Source: Flectobacillus sp. BAB-3569
GTDB lineage: Bacteria > Bacteroidota > Bacteroidia > Cytophagales > Spirosomataceae
Assembly: GCF_002270355.1 (NCBI RefSeq)
Contig: NZ_NJFZ01000007.1
Span: 62,001 to 126,000, forward strand
Direction: 5' to 3'
DNA: 64,000 nt
Shown here one piece after another: positions 55,001-63,595 of this stretch. Every line of letters begins with the position of its first letter. The first letter of the stretch is position 1. The notes under the pieces are model-generated. The model worked only from the letters and a program-made list of their open reading frames with translations. It ran no database searches and was not told the origin of the DNA. Made by a program: the position numbers and the translations under genes.

Positions 55001-56621
55001 AACCTTTTTGTTGTGGGATATTGGCCAAGGAATCTAAATAACTTCGAAATAACGTTTGCTCTATTCCATATCTACCACCACTCAAATGCAAAAGCTGTTT
55101 ACGTCCTATATAGGTATTCTCCTCTTTTTCAAAAGCCATTACTTTTTTGAGATAAGCCTCCACTTCAGCATTGGTTTCGGCTGGTATCCGACCAATCGAC
55201 CTATTGATGCCCATGGCAAACGGTGTGTCTGAACAAGGATAGCCATTGGTTGGCACCAAATCTCTAGCGTAAGCAGATACACTTTTTCTTGCTATTTGTG
55301 GATATGCACCCGTGCCAATAAGCAAAATAGTAATAGGATTTTTCTGGTTTTTAGAAACAGTAAAATATCGCCGAAATGCCAGCGTTGATTTGTCTCCATG
55401 GTTAAAATAGTCATATAACATACGGCTAGTTACTACCTCACAACGATAGGCTCCACCAGCTTGAGAGCTTCGATAAGTGGCATATTGTTGGGCACTTTCC
55501 CTCAAATTTTCGTGAGTGACAATCAAAAAATTCGCTAAGGTATCAGGTTGCCAATCTCGAATTGGGGATAGACTGGTTATCTCTACAGGTTTTTCCCAAA
55601 ACACCATTTGTGTACCAGTAGTAAAAAGAGTATCTCTGAATTGAGGTATATTTTTAGGAAAAAACTCATCCGAAATATTCCAAACTTTTAGCGTTTGAGA
55701 GTTCATTGGGATTTTTTTGGGCAAAGGCTCCTTCCAAAAATATTGTCCTCCTTTCGGCTCTAACGTACAAGCATAATCGTATTTGACACTCGCTATGGCA
55801 AATAATGATGCTTTACCTTTTATCTCTAATTCTTTGCCTTTACTGAGCAATATGTAGCCATTTATATCTTTACATTCGGCAGGTTGCAATTCAATCGTTG
55901 AGATAACTTGTGAACCTTGTATTATTTCAAGCACTTGAGTCGTACGCTTCTGACTTACTAGTCGTATATTGAATTTGAGCGTATCTTCTTCCGTATCTAG
56001 GGCACTGAAAATCAACCGTTCAGGTGAGTTTCCTGTAAAACTCATGCTCATCCAGCCTTCTGCTTTTTGATAGTTTGAGTCCCAAATTTTCTCGTTATCA
56101 AAAGGCGTTAATACTAAACCAGCGAAATAATTATCAGAGAATACTTGAATTTGTTCCTTTCGTGCTGTCAAACACAATCGATAGTTTTCTTCCAAATTTT
56201 GCATTTCAGTTCGTATTCTAAATACCGATTTTTGTGAAGGCTCGTATGTCAACACATATGCAGCAGTATCAGAAAAAAGACTGTAGGAAGGATTGGCTTG
56301 CGCTTGGGCTGATTCGTACAATGAAGAGTCCGTAATACCATCATTGGGTTTTCCCCAAAACAATAGATGGTCACCCGATGTGAAATAGGAATCATTTTTG
56401 CTGTGAATTTCTAAAGCAACCTCTTTTCCTTGACGATAGAGATGGATATATTGGTTCTCGATTATGTAAGGCCAAAAACTCTGGAGCGTTTCATAGTGAA
56501 TTCTGTGCACCGCATTTTGCGCAACAGATACACGGAGCGATGGGTAATAAGTGGTTGTTTGAGCAACACAGACCCCTATCTTGCTCACAAGGAGCAAACT
56601 AAGAAAAATGATTTTTTTCAT
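52041..56621 (-). CDS. C25-family cysteine peptidase, PorU2-like T9SS sortase
   Basis: A 1526-residue exported protein. Signal peptide (about 1-20, ending CVAQ), then a ~350-residue beta N-domain. A gingipain-type caspase-fold peptidase follows (about 360-720), with PIDWQPDTLANFLIV-like entry (actual RDWQPDTLANFLIV), His575 in LFGHSA and Cys609 in VNGCDAG. A long series of Ig-like modules precedes a terminal domain VFPNPLHTWTRWSI...WDGRNQEGNFLPNALYFYKL typical of the T9SS type A/FlgD-like tail. This matches the large PorU2-type putative T9SS sortases of Cytophagales better than secreted gingipains. It would cleave cargo C-terminal signals at the outer membrane; cargo such as the protein at 20-2863 is present. 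Confidence 0.85.
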   Translation of the reverse strand: MKKIIFLSLLLVSKIGVCVAQTTTYYPSLRVSVAQNAVHRIHYETLQSFWPYIIENQYIHLYRQGKEVALEIHSKNDSYFTSGDHLLFWGKPNDGITDSSLYESAQAQANPSYSLFSDTAAYVLTYEPSQKSVFRIRTEMQNLEENYRLCLTARKEQIQVFSDNYFAGLVLTPFDNEKIWDSNYQKAEGWMSMSFTGNSPERLIFSALDTEEDTLKFNIRLVSQKRTTQVLEIIQGSQVISTIELQPAECKDINGYILLSKGKELEIKGKASLFAIASVKYDYACTLEPKGGQYFWKEPLPKKIPMNSQTLKVWNISDEFFPKNIPQFRDTLFTTGTQMVFWEKPVEITSLSPIRDWQPDTLANFLIVTHENLRESAQQYATYRSSQAGGAYRCEVVTSRMLYDYFNHGDKSTLAFRRYFTVSKNQKNPITILLIGTGAYPQIARKSVSAYARDLVPTNGYPCSDTPFAMGINRSIGRIPAETNAEVEAYLKKVMAFEKEENTYIGRKQLLHLSGGRYGIEQTLFRSYLDSLANIPQQKGLEVRTIGKQTDAYVEVRNVSEEVNQGIGMITLFGHSAIGQLDLDIGFVSNPDLGYQNQGKYPFVLVNGCDAGDFFTEKKALSTDWLLSPDRGAIAFMAHTHLAYPNSLYAFSKSFYQQLFQGELSQTLGEAHAQVLKHQATDPYLKTTLQQFTLQGDPAIRLFKAIALPDIAFVKNSLSIDFQQDSLRINVSIVNYGKANQVPFSIHLSVNQQDIFQQLYEKTLVNTDVLSLKIPLNSAWQNDTLNLRLSLDDEGVLKEVNTKNNDIELRDFHLKKSLALYYPSNWAIVSSPEIWLEGNKTLLAPVQLQLADNSDFKSIIFQKTITKQGVFRYLFKSIAKDTTTYYWRMITSDSVLLNGTFTYIPNSLLGWIQRTSAHFQAIKTSEITWDKSTWKLQPDTLKIALYVPGADITQSNYLGWVKVNDQQWMGNGLCYPWSSLNAITLDAQLKPYLILPQLSCGNSPYWIQNLNENLLLGENPLLTYLQQLKVGDWLILWPHGRVSTQKWSGEIWTSLQNLGFSIAKIKALPLGTPFLLAVQKGKQNAIEKFGKSAISAISDTLYLLPETQNWEMTPPQMGALEDAKQVFTDFQSLEKPSNYELNINDESYALQENLTFQPLSTQRLLTPIRVKFGAKQVKQASQLRRWGVLGKPYADLAIEALKDTHEVEIGQVLNIRRYVYNTSDTPFSDSTFLHWQIIQNGEVLESQQEPLSSFVAHDSIALPVFSKAFEQAGDYVLRFVVNPSRKHEANFSNNSTQVLVNVKQDNIAPTMLVQVNGRIAQNFEHFSPNPTLEIQLWDNNRFVFLRKENVEISIKHCQTCAWVAGNNSNITAITEEKGKLSLTYQATDWLKDTVWIAINASDRVGAKVSTKAYQIQMVIDEKVTPVQLKVFPNPLHTWTRWSIENLPEHDYWVTCQIFDVSGKKVYEVQQTVNATEKEIFWDGRNQEGNFLPNALYFYKLTLQNKEPKDSLSIADTFTGKIVLERK

Positions 56622-56836
56622 ATTGTAGGTGTAAACTAGAAATTAGTATAGAAACTTTTTCAAAGAAATTTACAAAAAAACTCAATAGTTCTCAACAAAA
56701 TAAAAATATTCACAAGCATTGCCTCGTAATTATTAAGCTTCAAGTAGATTCTATTTGATTTTCTGTAATAGTTATTTTAAGTTTATAAACGCATAAATGA
56801 TTCTTTGATTACAATTTCGAATCATTTGTAACTCAT

Positions 56837-56844
56837 TATCTTTG
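56837..56844 (+). promoter_or_regulatory. Possible -7 element of the hybrid kinase gene
   Basis: TATCTTTG fits TAnnTTTG 36 bp before the GTG start. The best upstream partner, TTTC at 56815-56818, is imperfect. Confidence 0.4.
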
Positions 56845-56879
56845 TCGATAGATTCTATTATTTAAAACCTTAAGCTAAA

Positions 56880-59225
56880 GTGTTTTTAGAAAAATATACC
56901 AACTGGCAATTTAATACCTTAAGCCCTTCTGATTTAGAGGAGTTTGAAGCAGAACGTTTGTCATTCCAAACGAGAGCGATTGTTTTTGCTTTAAAAATCG
57001 GTATTATCATGATGCCATTATTGACCATCAGTGATATTGTCGCCCTCAAAGATATTCTTACGCCTAATGGTTGGATGAGTTATTTGGGAGGACTTATGTC
57101 TTTTGAGTTTATGTTTCTTCTGTCTCATAGTCAAATATCTAAGTTAATTTCCCAATCCCAAAGAATCAGTAGTCTGAAAGCATGGATTACTTTGGCCGTT
57201 CTTACATTGACTGTTATGCAATATGTTACAGCTTTTATGGCAAAACATTATGGAGCAGAACTGTCGATGATAGCCTTGGCAATTTCGTATTTCAACCTTT
57301 CGTTTATGCTCAATGCTAAAGAAAGGCTTTACTACAATATAATCTGTTTGGCATTTTTCTTCTTGGGTTATCTAACCATTTTCCCTAAAGAACATATTCT
57401 TTTGGACACTATGTTGGTGGCGGTTGGACTGAGTGTAACTCTATACTTTGCTGGCGATATTATTTATAAATTACAATTAGAAAAGTTTGCTCAAAATAGA
57501 CTCTTATTGAATCAAACCAAAGAGCAAAACGTACAGCTAAAACGTGCCATTCGCAATCAAAAAGATATTTTAGAAGTACTTTGTAATGAAATGGGTGTAA
57601 GTACCGAAGCACTCAACTTCGACAATCCAGATGCTTTGGGCTATCAAACTAAAGCATTGTTATTGCGCTTTGCAGAATACAAACAGCAAATTCTTGAGTC
57701 AAAAGAGCGCTATCAAGACCTCTTTATGAACATGAATGATGGTGTGGCTATTTTGTCAGAAAAAGGAGCAATCAAAGAGGCGAATGATACTTTCTTAGAT
57801 ATTTTGGGAATCAATCGAGACGAGATGACCACTTTTGACTTGGGTCGGTTAGTCCATCCTGAAGACAGAGAACATTCTAATCATCATCTTAAAAAACTTC
57901 TAACGGATGGATTTTATAAAAACTATGTAGGAAGGGTTATTCGCGGTGATGGCGAAGTACGTTACTTGGAAGTAAGCTCGACTGCCATCGTTGAAAACGG
58001 AGAATTCAAAGGCTCCAGAGATATTATCCGAGATATCACGCATCGTAAATTGGCAGAACAGGCGCTCGAAGAAGCTCGCAATGCCGAAAAGCAGTTTCTT
58101 TCGACGATGAGTCATGAAATCCGTACACCTCTGAATGCTATTATCGGTATCACACACTTGTTATATGATACACATCCAAATACACAGCAAGTTGAGTATT
58201 TTGACATCTTGAAAAACTCATCGCAGTTTTTGCTCAACTTGATTACCGATTTATTGGATTTTGCGAAAATGGATGCTGGAAAAATTACGGCACATCCAAA
58301 GGATTTTGACTTAAAGGGCTTACTAAAAACCATTCAGCAAACTTTCCAAATGAAGGTTACACCAAAGGGATTGGATGTAGACTTTATGGCAGATATGCGT
58401 ATGGACCAGTTTTATCATGGCGACGAAACGCTTATTTACCAAGTACTTTTCAATTTACTAGGTAATGCCGATAAGTTTACGGAAAAAGGTAAAATTGGAC
58501 TAAAAGTAAAAATCCTAGAAAGAAGCGAGGAAGATACCCTTTTTGAGTTCCAAGTATTTGACACAGGTATGGGAATTCCTGCCGATAAAATTGATTTGAT
58601 TTTTAATAAGTTTACCCAGATTCATGACAAAAATAAAATTAAAACGCCTGGAACTGGCTTAGGGTTGTCTATTTGTAAACAAATTGTAGAGTTTTTAGGT
58701 GGAACAATCTGGGTAGAAAGTATTGAAGGAAAAGGTACTAAGTTTTTCTTTACACTTCGTTTACCAAAGGCGGTTGCATCCAACGGACTAGCCATCGAAG
58801 AACCTTTGGCGTTGACCGAAACGAAAAAAGCCTCTGAGCCTAGCTCTGTACTAGAAGGTTTTAAAATACTATTGGTAGAAGACAACGAACTGAATCGTAA
58901 ATATGCTACCACCCTACTCAAAAAGTGGAAAATCGATTACGATATGGCTTTTGACGGTGCTGAAGCTTGTCAGAAAGCCCTCGACAAAAAATATGATTTG
59001 ATTTTAATGGATATCCAAATGCCTATTATGGATGGATATGAGGCAACTATCAAAATCACCAATACCGAAAATCCTAATAAGAATACGCCAATTGTGGCGC
59101 TCACTGCCAGTGCATTAGTAACCCAAAAAGACAAGGCTTTGGAATGTGGTATGTCCGATTATCTCAGCAAACCATTTACGCCAGTGCAACTCAAAAGTGT
59201 TCTGAGTAAGTTTGCTATCATGTAA
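56880..59225 (+). CDS. Hybrid sensor histidine kinase/response regulator
   Basis: A 781-residue protein. Six hydrophobic segments lie between residues 33 and 195. A helical linker (195-270) is followed by a PAS domain (about 275-390; LFMNMNDGVAILSEKG, LVHPEDR, DIIRDITHR). HisKA follows with His412 in FLSTMSHEIRTPLNA, then HATPase (LLGNADKFTEKG, DTGMGIP, GTGLGLSICKQI). A C-terminal receiver has ILLVEDNELN, phosphoacceptor D711 (LILMDIQMPIMDGYEAT) and KPF. No output domain, so phosphate probably passes to a separate Hpt/regulator. Start is GTG at 56880. Single gene on the plus strand, divergent from the PorU2-like gene. Confidence 0.92.
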   Translation: MFLEKYTNWQFNTLSPSDLEEFEAERLSFQTRAIVFALKIGIIMMPLLTISDIVALKDILTPNGWMSYLGGLMSFEFMFLLSHSQISKLISQSQRISSLKAWITLAVLTLTVMQYVTAFMAKHYGAELSMIALAISYFNLSFMLNAKERLYYNIICLAFFFLGYLTIFPKEHILLDTMLVAVGLSVTLYFAGDIIYKLQLEKFAQNRLLLNQTKEQNVQLKRAIRNQKDILEVLCNEMGVSTEALNFDNPDALGYQTKALLLRFAEYKQQILESKERYQDLFMNMNDGVAILSEKGAIKEANDTFLDILGINRDEMTTFDLGRLVHPEDREHSNHHLKKLLTDGFYKNYVGRVIRGDGEVRYLEVSSTAIVENGEFKGSRDIIRDITHRKLAEQALEEARNAEKQFLSTMSHEIRTPLNAIIGITHLLYDTHPNTQQVEYFDILKNSSQFLLNLITDLLDFAKMDAGKITAHPKDFDLKGLLKTIQQTFQMKVTPKGLDVDFMADMRMDQFYHGDETLIYQVLFNLLGNADKFTEKGKIGLKVKILERSEEDTLFEFQVFDTGMGIPADKIDLIFNKFTQIHDKNKIKTPGTGLGLSICKQIVEFLGGTIWVESIEGKGTKFFFTLRLPKAVASNGLAIEEPLALTETKKASEPSSVLEGFKILLVEDNELNRKYATTLLKKWKIDYDMAFDGAEACQKALDKKYDLILMDIQMPIMDGYEATIKITNTENPNKNTPIVALTASALVTQKDKALECGMSDYLSKPFTPVQLKSVLSKFAIM

Positions 59226-59226
59226 T

Positions 59227-59342
59227 TTGAGTTCTGAGTGATGAGTCGTGAGTTTTGAATAAAAAATTAAAATACTAACTATCAACAACTTACAATTTAT
59301 CACTCACAACTCAGCATTCAAAATTCAGCACTCAAAATTCTC
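59227..59342. repeat. Imperfect inverted GAGTGA/TCACTC spacer
   Basis: GAGTTCTGAGTGATGAGTCG and GTGAGTTTTGAAT (59227-59260) face TCACTCACAACTCAGCATTC and CACTCAAAATTCTCAC (about 59300-59344). The spacer between the kinase and acetyltransferase genes could fold into a long imperfect hairpin and act as terminator. Same word family as at 7500, 10560 and 51965. Confidence 0.5.
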
Positions 59343-59344
59343 AC

Positions 59345-60268
59345 ATGCTACACTTATTAAATCATTATGCCACTCAGGAAGAGTGTTCGTTTACACTATC
59401 CTTATTTTTTCAACCTGAACACTTGCATTGGCAATCGAACAGACAAGCGATAGGGTTTGCGTGGCAGGATTATGACCATCCTCAATATCAAGCTTTAGCC
59501 TATTTCTGGCTTGAAAATCAACAGGCAACGAGTCCATTAGCAGCTAGTTTTGGAGGCTTTGATTTTGATAATAAACTTTCAGACAAACAGCTTTTTGCCT
59601 TCGTTGAAGCGGTATTCTGTTGGTTGAAAACGCAACAAATTCATACAATACGATGTGTACAAGCTCCTATCTGTTATCAAACTCATTATTCGAGGCTACA
59701 AGCTATATTAGCTTCTTTTGGCATTAACACTATTTCAGAGACCAACCAACATCTGATTATTTCTGATACTACTTTTTCTAGTATCATCAATCCAGCTGCT
59801 AAACGACGTTTAAGCAAGTGTGAAAAAGAGGATTTTGTCCTCGACAATAGTACAAACAATCTTTATGAGCAATATGCCTTCATTCAAAGCGTAAGATTCG
59901 ATAAAAAAATTCCCCTGACCATTACTCAAACAGGTTTTTTATCCCTTTTTGAAAACTTTCCTGAAAGCTTTATCCCTTTTACATTATACCATAACTATCA
60001 AATTATTGCAACTTGTACAGCAGTAGTGGTTATTCCAAAGCAAACCATCTATTACTTTCTTCCTGCGAGTGACCCAGACTACAACGCATTTAGTCCCAGT
60101 ATTTTATTGATAAAATATTTATACGATTATGCCCAAGCACATCAATTCCAACTATTGGACTTAGGTATATCATCGATTAATGGGGTTTTGAATGAAAACT
60201 TATTTCGATTCAAGAAAAATCTGGGAGCCATTACTACGATCAAACAAGTAGTTCATGCCGAAATATAG
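59345..60268 (+). CDS. GNAT/FemAB-like acyltransferase-fold protein
   Basis: A 307-residue soluble protein. It has two GNAT-like halves, of which the second (about 150-300) is clearer: AKRRLSKCEKEDFVL, PFTLYHNYQIIATCTAVVV, YYFLPASDPDYNAFSPSILL, HQFQLLDLGISSINGVLNENLFRFKKNLGA. This resembles the BioF2-like acetyltransferase (GNAT) group in Bacteroidota that is often linked to envelope or lipid modification. The substrate is unknown. Starts at the first ATG of the frame, 59345. Confidence 0.7.
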   Translation: MLHLLNHYATQEECSFTLSLFFQPEHLHWQSNRQAIGFAWQDYDHPQYQALAYFWLENQQATSPLAASFGGFDFDNKLSDKQLFAFVEAVFCWLKTQQIHTIRCVQAPICYQTHYSRLQAILASFGINTISETNQHLIISDTTFSSIINPAAKRRLSKCEKEDFVLDNSTNNLYEQYAFIQSVRFDKKIPLTITQTGFLSLFENFPESFIPFTLYHNYQIIATCTAVVVIPKQTIYYFLPASDPDYNAFSPSILLIKYLYDYAQAHQFQLLDLGISSINGVLNENLFRFKKNLGAITTIKQVVHAEI

Positions 60269-60605
60269 GATTATCCATTTGAGCTACTCCCTCCTTTTGT
60301 CTTGTTTATCAATGCATTAGCAGCTTTGTGCCATCATCATATGTATAAGCCCTGCTTCTGACGGGTCTTCGGGTTTAAATTTTACCATTCAACCTTTTTT
60401 CTGACCATTTATCCAGCTTAAACAAAAAAAATCTCTATAGTACTTTGCATTGCATAGTACCTTTTTATATCTTTGAACTAAGGATTACCCAGTAGTGGGT
60501 ATTGTCCAAGTAAATCGACTAATCACGGCAGTAGACTGATAGGACAAACCGACAGAAATTTACTGCTTTTTGCTAACAGTCTAGGCTAACAAATATTGAA
60601 GAACT
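60269..60605. other. Regulatory region of the PadR operon
   Basis: The spacer holds the strong promoter at 60444-60475 and a ~125-nt leader. The leader contains TTGTCC (60502-60507) facing GGACAA (60542-60547), and AGACTG (60533-60538) facing CAGTCT (60577-60582). These could be regulator sites or RNA stems, but both are short. Confidence 0.45.
60444..60475 (+). promoter_or_regulatory. Promoter of the PadR-PspC/GIN operon
   Basis: TTTG at 60444-60447, a 20-bp spacer, and TATCTTTG at 60468-60475 fit the Bacteroidota promoter consensus exactly. The leader would be about 125 nt. Confidence 0.6.
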
Positions 60606-60983
60606 ATGGATTTAGAAAATGCCAAAGTGCAGATGCGGAAAGGAATTTTGGAATTCTGCATTCTGCAAATCATATCGAGAGGAGAAGTATATGCCTCAGA
60701 TATGCTCGAAGAACTAACCTCTGCCAAGATTATGGTCGTAGAAGGAACACTCTATCCTTTGTTGACTCGCCTTAAAAATTCTGGCTTATTAGATTATAAA
60801 TGGGTAGAATCGTCATCAGGACCTCCACGTAAGTATTATGTTTTGACAGACAATGGTAAAACTTTTCTTGAACAACTCGAAACTACGTGGAAAGAATTAC
60901 AAGAATCAGTTGCTCAAATTATTCTAGACAGCTACCACAAAAAGCAAGAGGCTAGCAACACCGAAACGGAAGAACAAGCCTAA
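60606..60983 (+). CDS. PadR family transcriptional regulator
   Basis: A 125-residue winged-helix regulator: VQMRKGILEFCILQIIS, the recognition region VVEGTLYPLLTRLKNSGLL, a wing GPPRKYYVLTDNGK and a C-terminal dimerisation helix (LEQLETTWKELQES). PadR proteins respond to small molecules and usually repress their own operon. It opens an operon with the PspC/GIN protein 51 bp downstream, an arrangement seen widely in Bacteroidota, where it is linked to envelope stress. Confidence 0.93.
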   Translation: MDLENAKVQMRKGILEFCILQIISRGEVYASDMLEELTSAKIMVVEGTLYPLLTRLKNSGLLDYKWVESSSGPPRKYYVLTDNGKTFLEQLETTWKELQESVAQIILDSYHKKQEASNTETEEQA

Positions 60984-61034
60984 TTTAACCTTAAACCAAT
61001 CATCACACAGCGTGAGCAAAAATTGAATTTTCCG

Positions 61035-63464
61035 ATGAAAAAGACCATTTCTATCAATATAGCAGGTATTATTTTCCACATAGAGGAAGATGGATACGAA
61101 AAATTGGGGCTTTATCTCAAGGCTATCCAATCGCACTTTGCTTCTTATGAAGGTTCAAAAGAAATTACCGAAGACATTGAATCTCGTATTGCAGAAAAAT
61201 TTTGGGACAAACAAAAACGTGATGCCAAACAGGCTATTACCCTAGAAGATGTAGACTCACTTATTGCTTCAATGGGAACAGTTTCTGATTTTGAAGCAAT
61301 TCAAGAAGAAGAAGATTTAGTGACAGAAGAAAAAGCACAACAAACTGCCCAATCGACACAATCTGAACAAAAATCTACTACTTCTGAACAATATGAGTAT
61401 CCAAGATTTGAGACTGCGAAAAAGCTTTATCGCGATACACAACGTAAGCTTTTGGGTGGTGTTTGTGCAGGCTTTGCACACTATTTAGGCATTGACGCCC
61501 TTTGGGTACGTCTGATTTTCTTAGTCACTTTCTTAGGATTAAGTCCATTGACAGAATCTCCACTAAGCGGTGTTATCTTTGTTTTGTATATCGCCTCATG
61601 GATTGCCTTTCCTGCCAATGCTTTCTTGGAAGAAGACGACACTGTAAAGAAATTTTATCGTAATCCTGACGATAAAGTCTTGGGTGGTGTGGTAAGCGGA
61701 TTAGCCTCTTACACAGGTTTTGACTTAGGAATGCTACGTTTTGTATTTGTCTTAATGATTTTTGCCTTTGGTTCGGGTATTGTTATTTATTTGATTTTAT
61801 GGGCAATAGCTCCTGAAGCCAAAACCATTACCGATAAAATGCAGATGACTGGTGAACCCATCACTTTGGAGAATATCGAGAGTAATATCAAGCGTACTTT
61901 AAATACTGAAAACAAGCCCGAAGATACTCTTACGAAGGTATTACTATTGCCTTTCAGAATGATGTCGCAGGTATTCAAAGCACTTGGTCCGATAGCCAAC
62001 TTTGCCATTATCTCATTTAGATTCTTTGCTGGTGGTATGATGATTTTCACATCTATAGTAACCATCGTAGCGTTATTTTTCTCTTTATTCGTTGGTTTTA
62101 CGGCGCTCGAAACGGCAAATGTATATATTGGCGACAACCTACCCTTAGGTTTTTTGGCTCGTGACGCTTCTCCTTTTATGTTTATAGCAGGTTTTTTAGC
62201 TGCCATTGCTCCTGCTATTGCAGTTGGTATTGCAGGGATTTCCTTAATTATTCGTCGTAATATCTTTACCTCGATAGTTTGGCAAAGTCTGTTAGGGATT
62301 TTTATTGTGGGCTTATTTGGTGCCATGTATACAGGAATCAGCTATGCTAAAAACTTTTCAAGAAGTGCAAATATTCAACAATCGTCTAATCTTGATTTTG
62401 GCAAAAAAACGCCTCTATTCACAATCAAGCACATTTCTGATCACGTAGAGTTTGTTCCATCACTCGAAATTATAGGCTATGAGGGAGACGCCTACAAACT
62501 TGAAAAGGAGTATTATGCAAAGGGTATTGATAAAAAAGATGCAGAAAGAAATGCTTCAGAAATTCTTTATACCTACTCGAAGATAGATTCTGTATTGTCC
62601 TTCGACGAAGAATATGAGTTTACCGAAAATGCTCGTTTCCGTGCTCAGCGTGTTCGTTTGAGACTATATGTTCCATACGAAAAACCATTTAGCATGACCA
62701 GAGAATTTGCTTCCTTCATCGAGAATAGAATTTCTGGGGGATACTTCGATGGTGAAAAAGATTTATTCAAAGGCTCTTTGTGGCAGTTTACTCGTGAAGG
62801 CGAACTTGTATGTTTAAACCGTTTCCCTGTAGAAAACAATTATGATAACGATAGCAACTCTTCTGATGATGAGACTGATTTCGCACCTAATGACTTTGTA
62901 CAAAAATTCCCGCTCAAAGACTTCGACAAAGTCCAATCAGCTATAGAAACTCCTTCTGAAGTATATATTCATTTTGGAGAAAATTATAAAGTAGAAGTTG
63001 GCGGAGACCAAAAAGATGTGGAAAACATCGTTGCAGAGGTAAAAGAAAGAAAATTAAGCATTTCGCAAAAGAATCCAAGTAAACAAGCGGGCTTCTTGAC
63101 GGTACATATTACATTACCCAACCTTTCTTATTTGAATCTTGATAAAGGCTTTGGCAATGTTAGAATAAAAGATATTCAGGCTGATAACTTCCAATTAGAT
63201 ACCAAAGGACAATATAAAATTCGTGCTACGGGTCATCTGGGTAATCTTACTGCCGAGCTTGCTGGATTAACTAACTTGGAAGCTTTTGAACTAAATATCG
63301 AAAATGCTAAAATCAATGCTACTGAAAATGCACATGTGGAAGTTGATGTAAATCAAAACCTCGAGGCTAAGGCTTCTGGCGTTGCGCAAATTCGTTACAA
63401 GGGAAGTCCGAACCTTCAAAAAACGATAAAAGATAGTGGTGTAATCAAACCCGAGAGAGATTAG
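61035..63464 (+). CDS. PspC-domain membrane protein with C-terminal GIN-like domain
   Basis: An 809-residue protein. The N-terminus (KKTISINIAGIIFHIEEDGY; SRIAEKFWDKQKRD) is a conserved cytoplasmic domain. Two PspC repeats follow, each LYRDTQRKLLGGVCAGFAHYLGID and FYRNPDDKVLGGVVSGLASYTGFD-like, with their hydrophobic partners. Further membrane segments lie at about 325-470. A C-terminal beta-helix of the DUF2807/GIN type follows (LTVHITLPNLSYLNLDKGFG onward). PspC elsewhere senses membrane stress. The ATG at 61035 is used, not an earlier TTG. It lies between PadR and another GIN protein. Confidence 0.88.
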   Translation: MKKTISINIAGIIFHIEEDGYEKLGLYLKAIQSHFASYEGSKEITEDIESRIAEKFWDKQKRDAKQAITLEDVDSLIASMGTVSDFEAIQEEEDLVTEEKAQQTAQSTQSEQKSTTSEQYEYPRFETAKKLYRDTQRKLLGGVCAGFAHYLGIDALWVRLIFLVTFLGLSPLTESPLSGVIFVLYIASWIAFPANAFLEEDDTVKKFYRNPDDKVLGGVVSGLASYTGFDLGMLRFVFVLMIFAFGSGIVIYLILWAIAPEAKTITDKMQMTGEPITLENIESNIKRTLNTENKPEDTLTKVLLLPFRMMSQVFKALGPIANFAIISFRFFAGGMMIFTSIVTIVALFFSLFVGFTALETANVYIGDNLPLGFLARDASPFMFIAGFLAAIAPAIAVGIAGISLIIRRNIFTSIVWQSLLGIFIVGLFGAMYTGISYAKNFSRSANIQQSSNLDFGKKTPLFTIKHISDHVEFVPSLEIIGYEGDAYKLEKEYYAKGIDKKDAERNASEILYTYSKIDSVLSFDEEYEFTENARFRAQRVRLRLYVPYEKPFSMTREFASFIENRISGGYFDGEKDLFKGSLWQFTREGELVCLNRFPVENNYDNDSNSSDDETDFAPNDFVQKFPLKDFDKVQSAIETPSEVYIHFGENYKVEVGGDQKDVENIVAEVKERKLSISQKNPSKQAGFLTVHITLPNLSYLNLDKGFGNVRIKDIQADNFQLDTKGQYKIRATGHLGNLTAELAGLTNLEAFELNIENAKINATENAHVEVDVNQNLEAKASGVAQIRYKGSPNLQKTIKDSGVIKPERD

Positions 63465-63474
63465 ATCAACCTAC

Positions 63475-63505
63475 AGAGGCATAATGTCAAACACGTTATG
63501 CCTCT
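63475..63505 (+). terminator. Weak terminator between the PspC/GIN and GIN genes
   Basis: AGAGGCATAA pairs with TTATGCCTCT over an 11-nt loop, followed by ATTTTTG. The short T-run suggests partial read-through. Confidence 0.6.
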
Positions 63506-63595
63506 ATTTTTGAAATACTTTTGATTTTTTCAAAACTCATGCAACCTTACTTTCAGTCTTTGCATCTTATCGACAAATCTTAATCAATCAACGTT

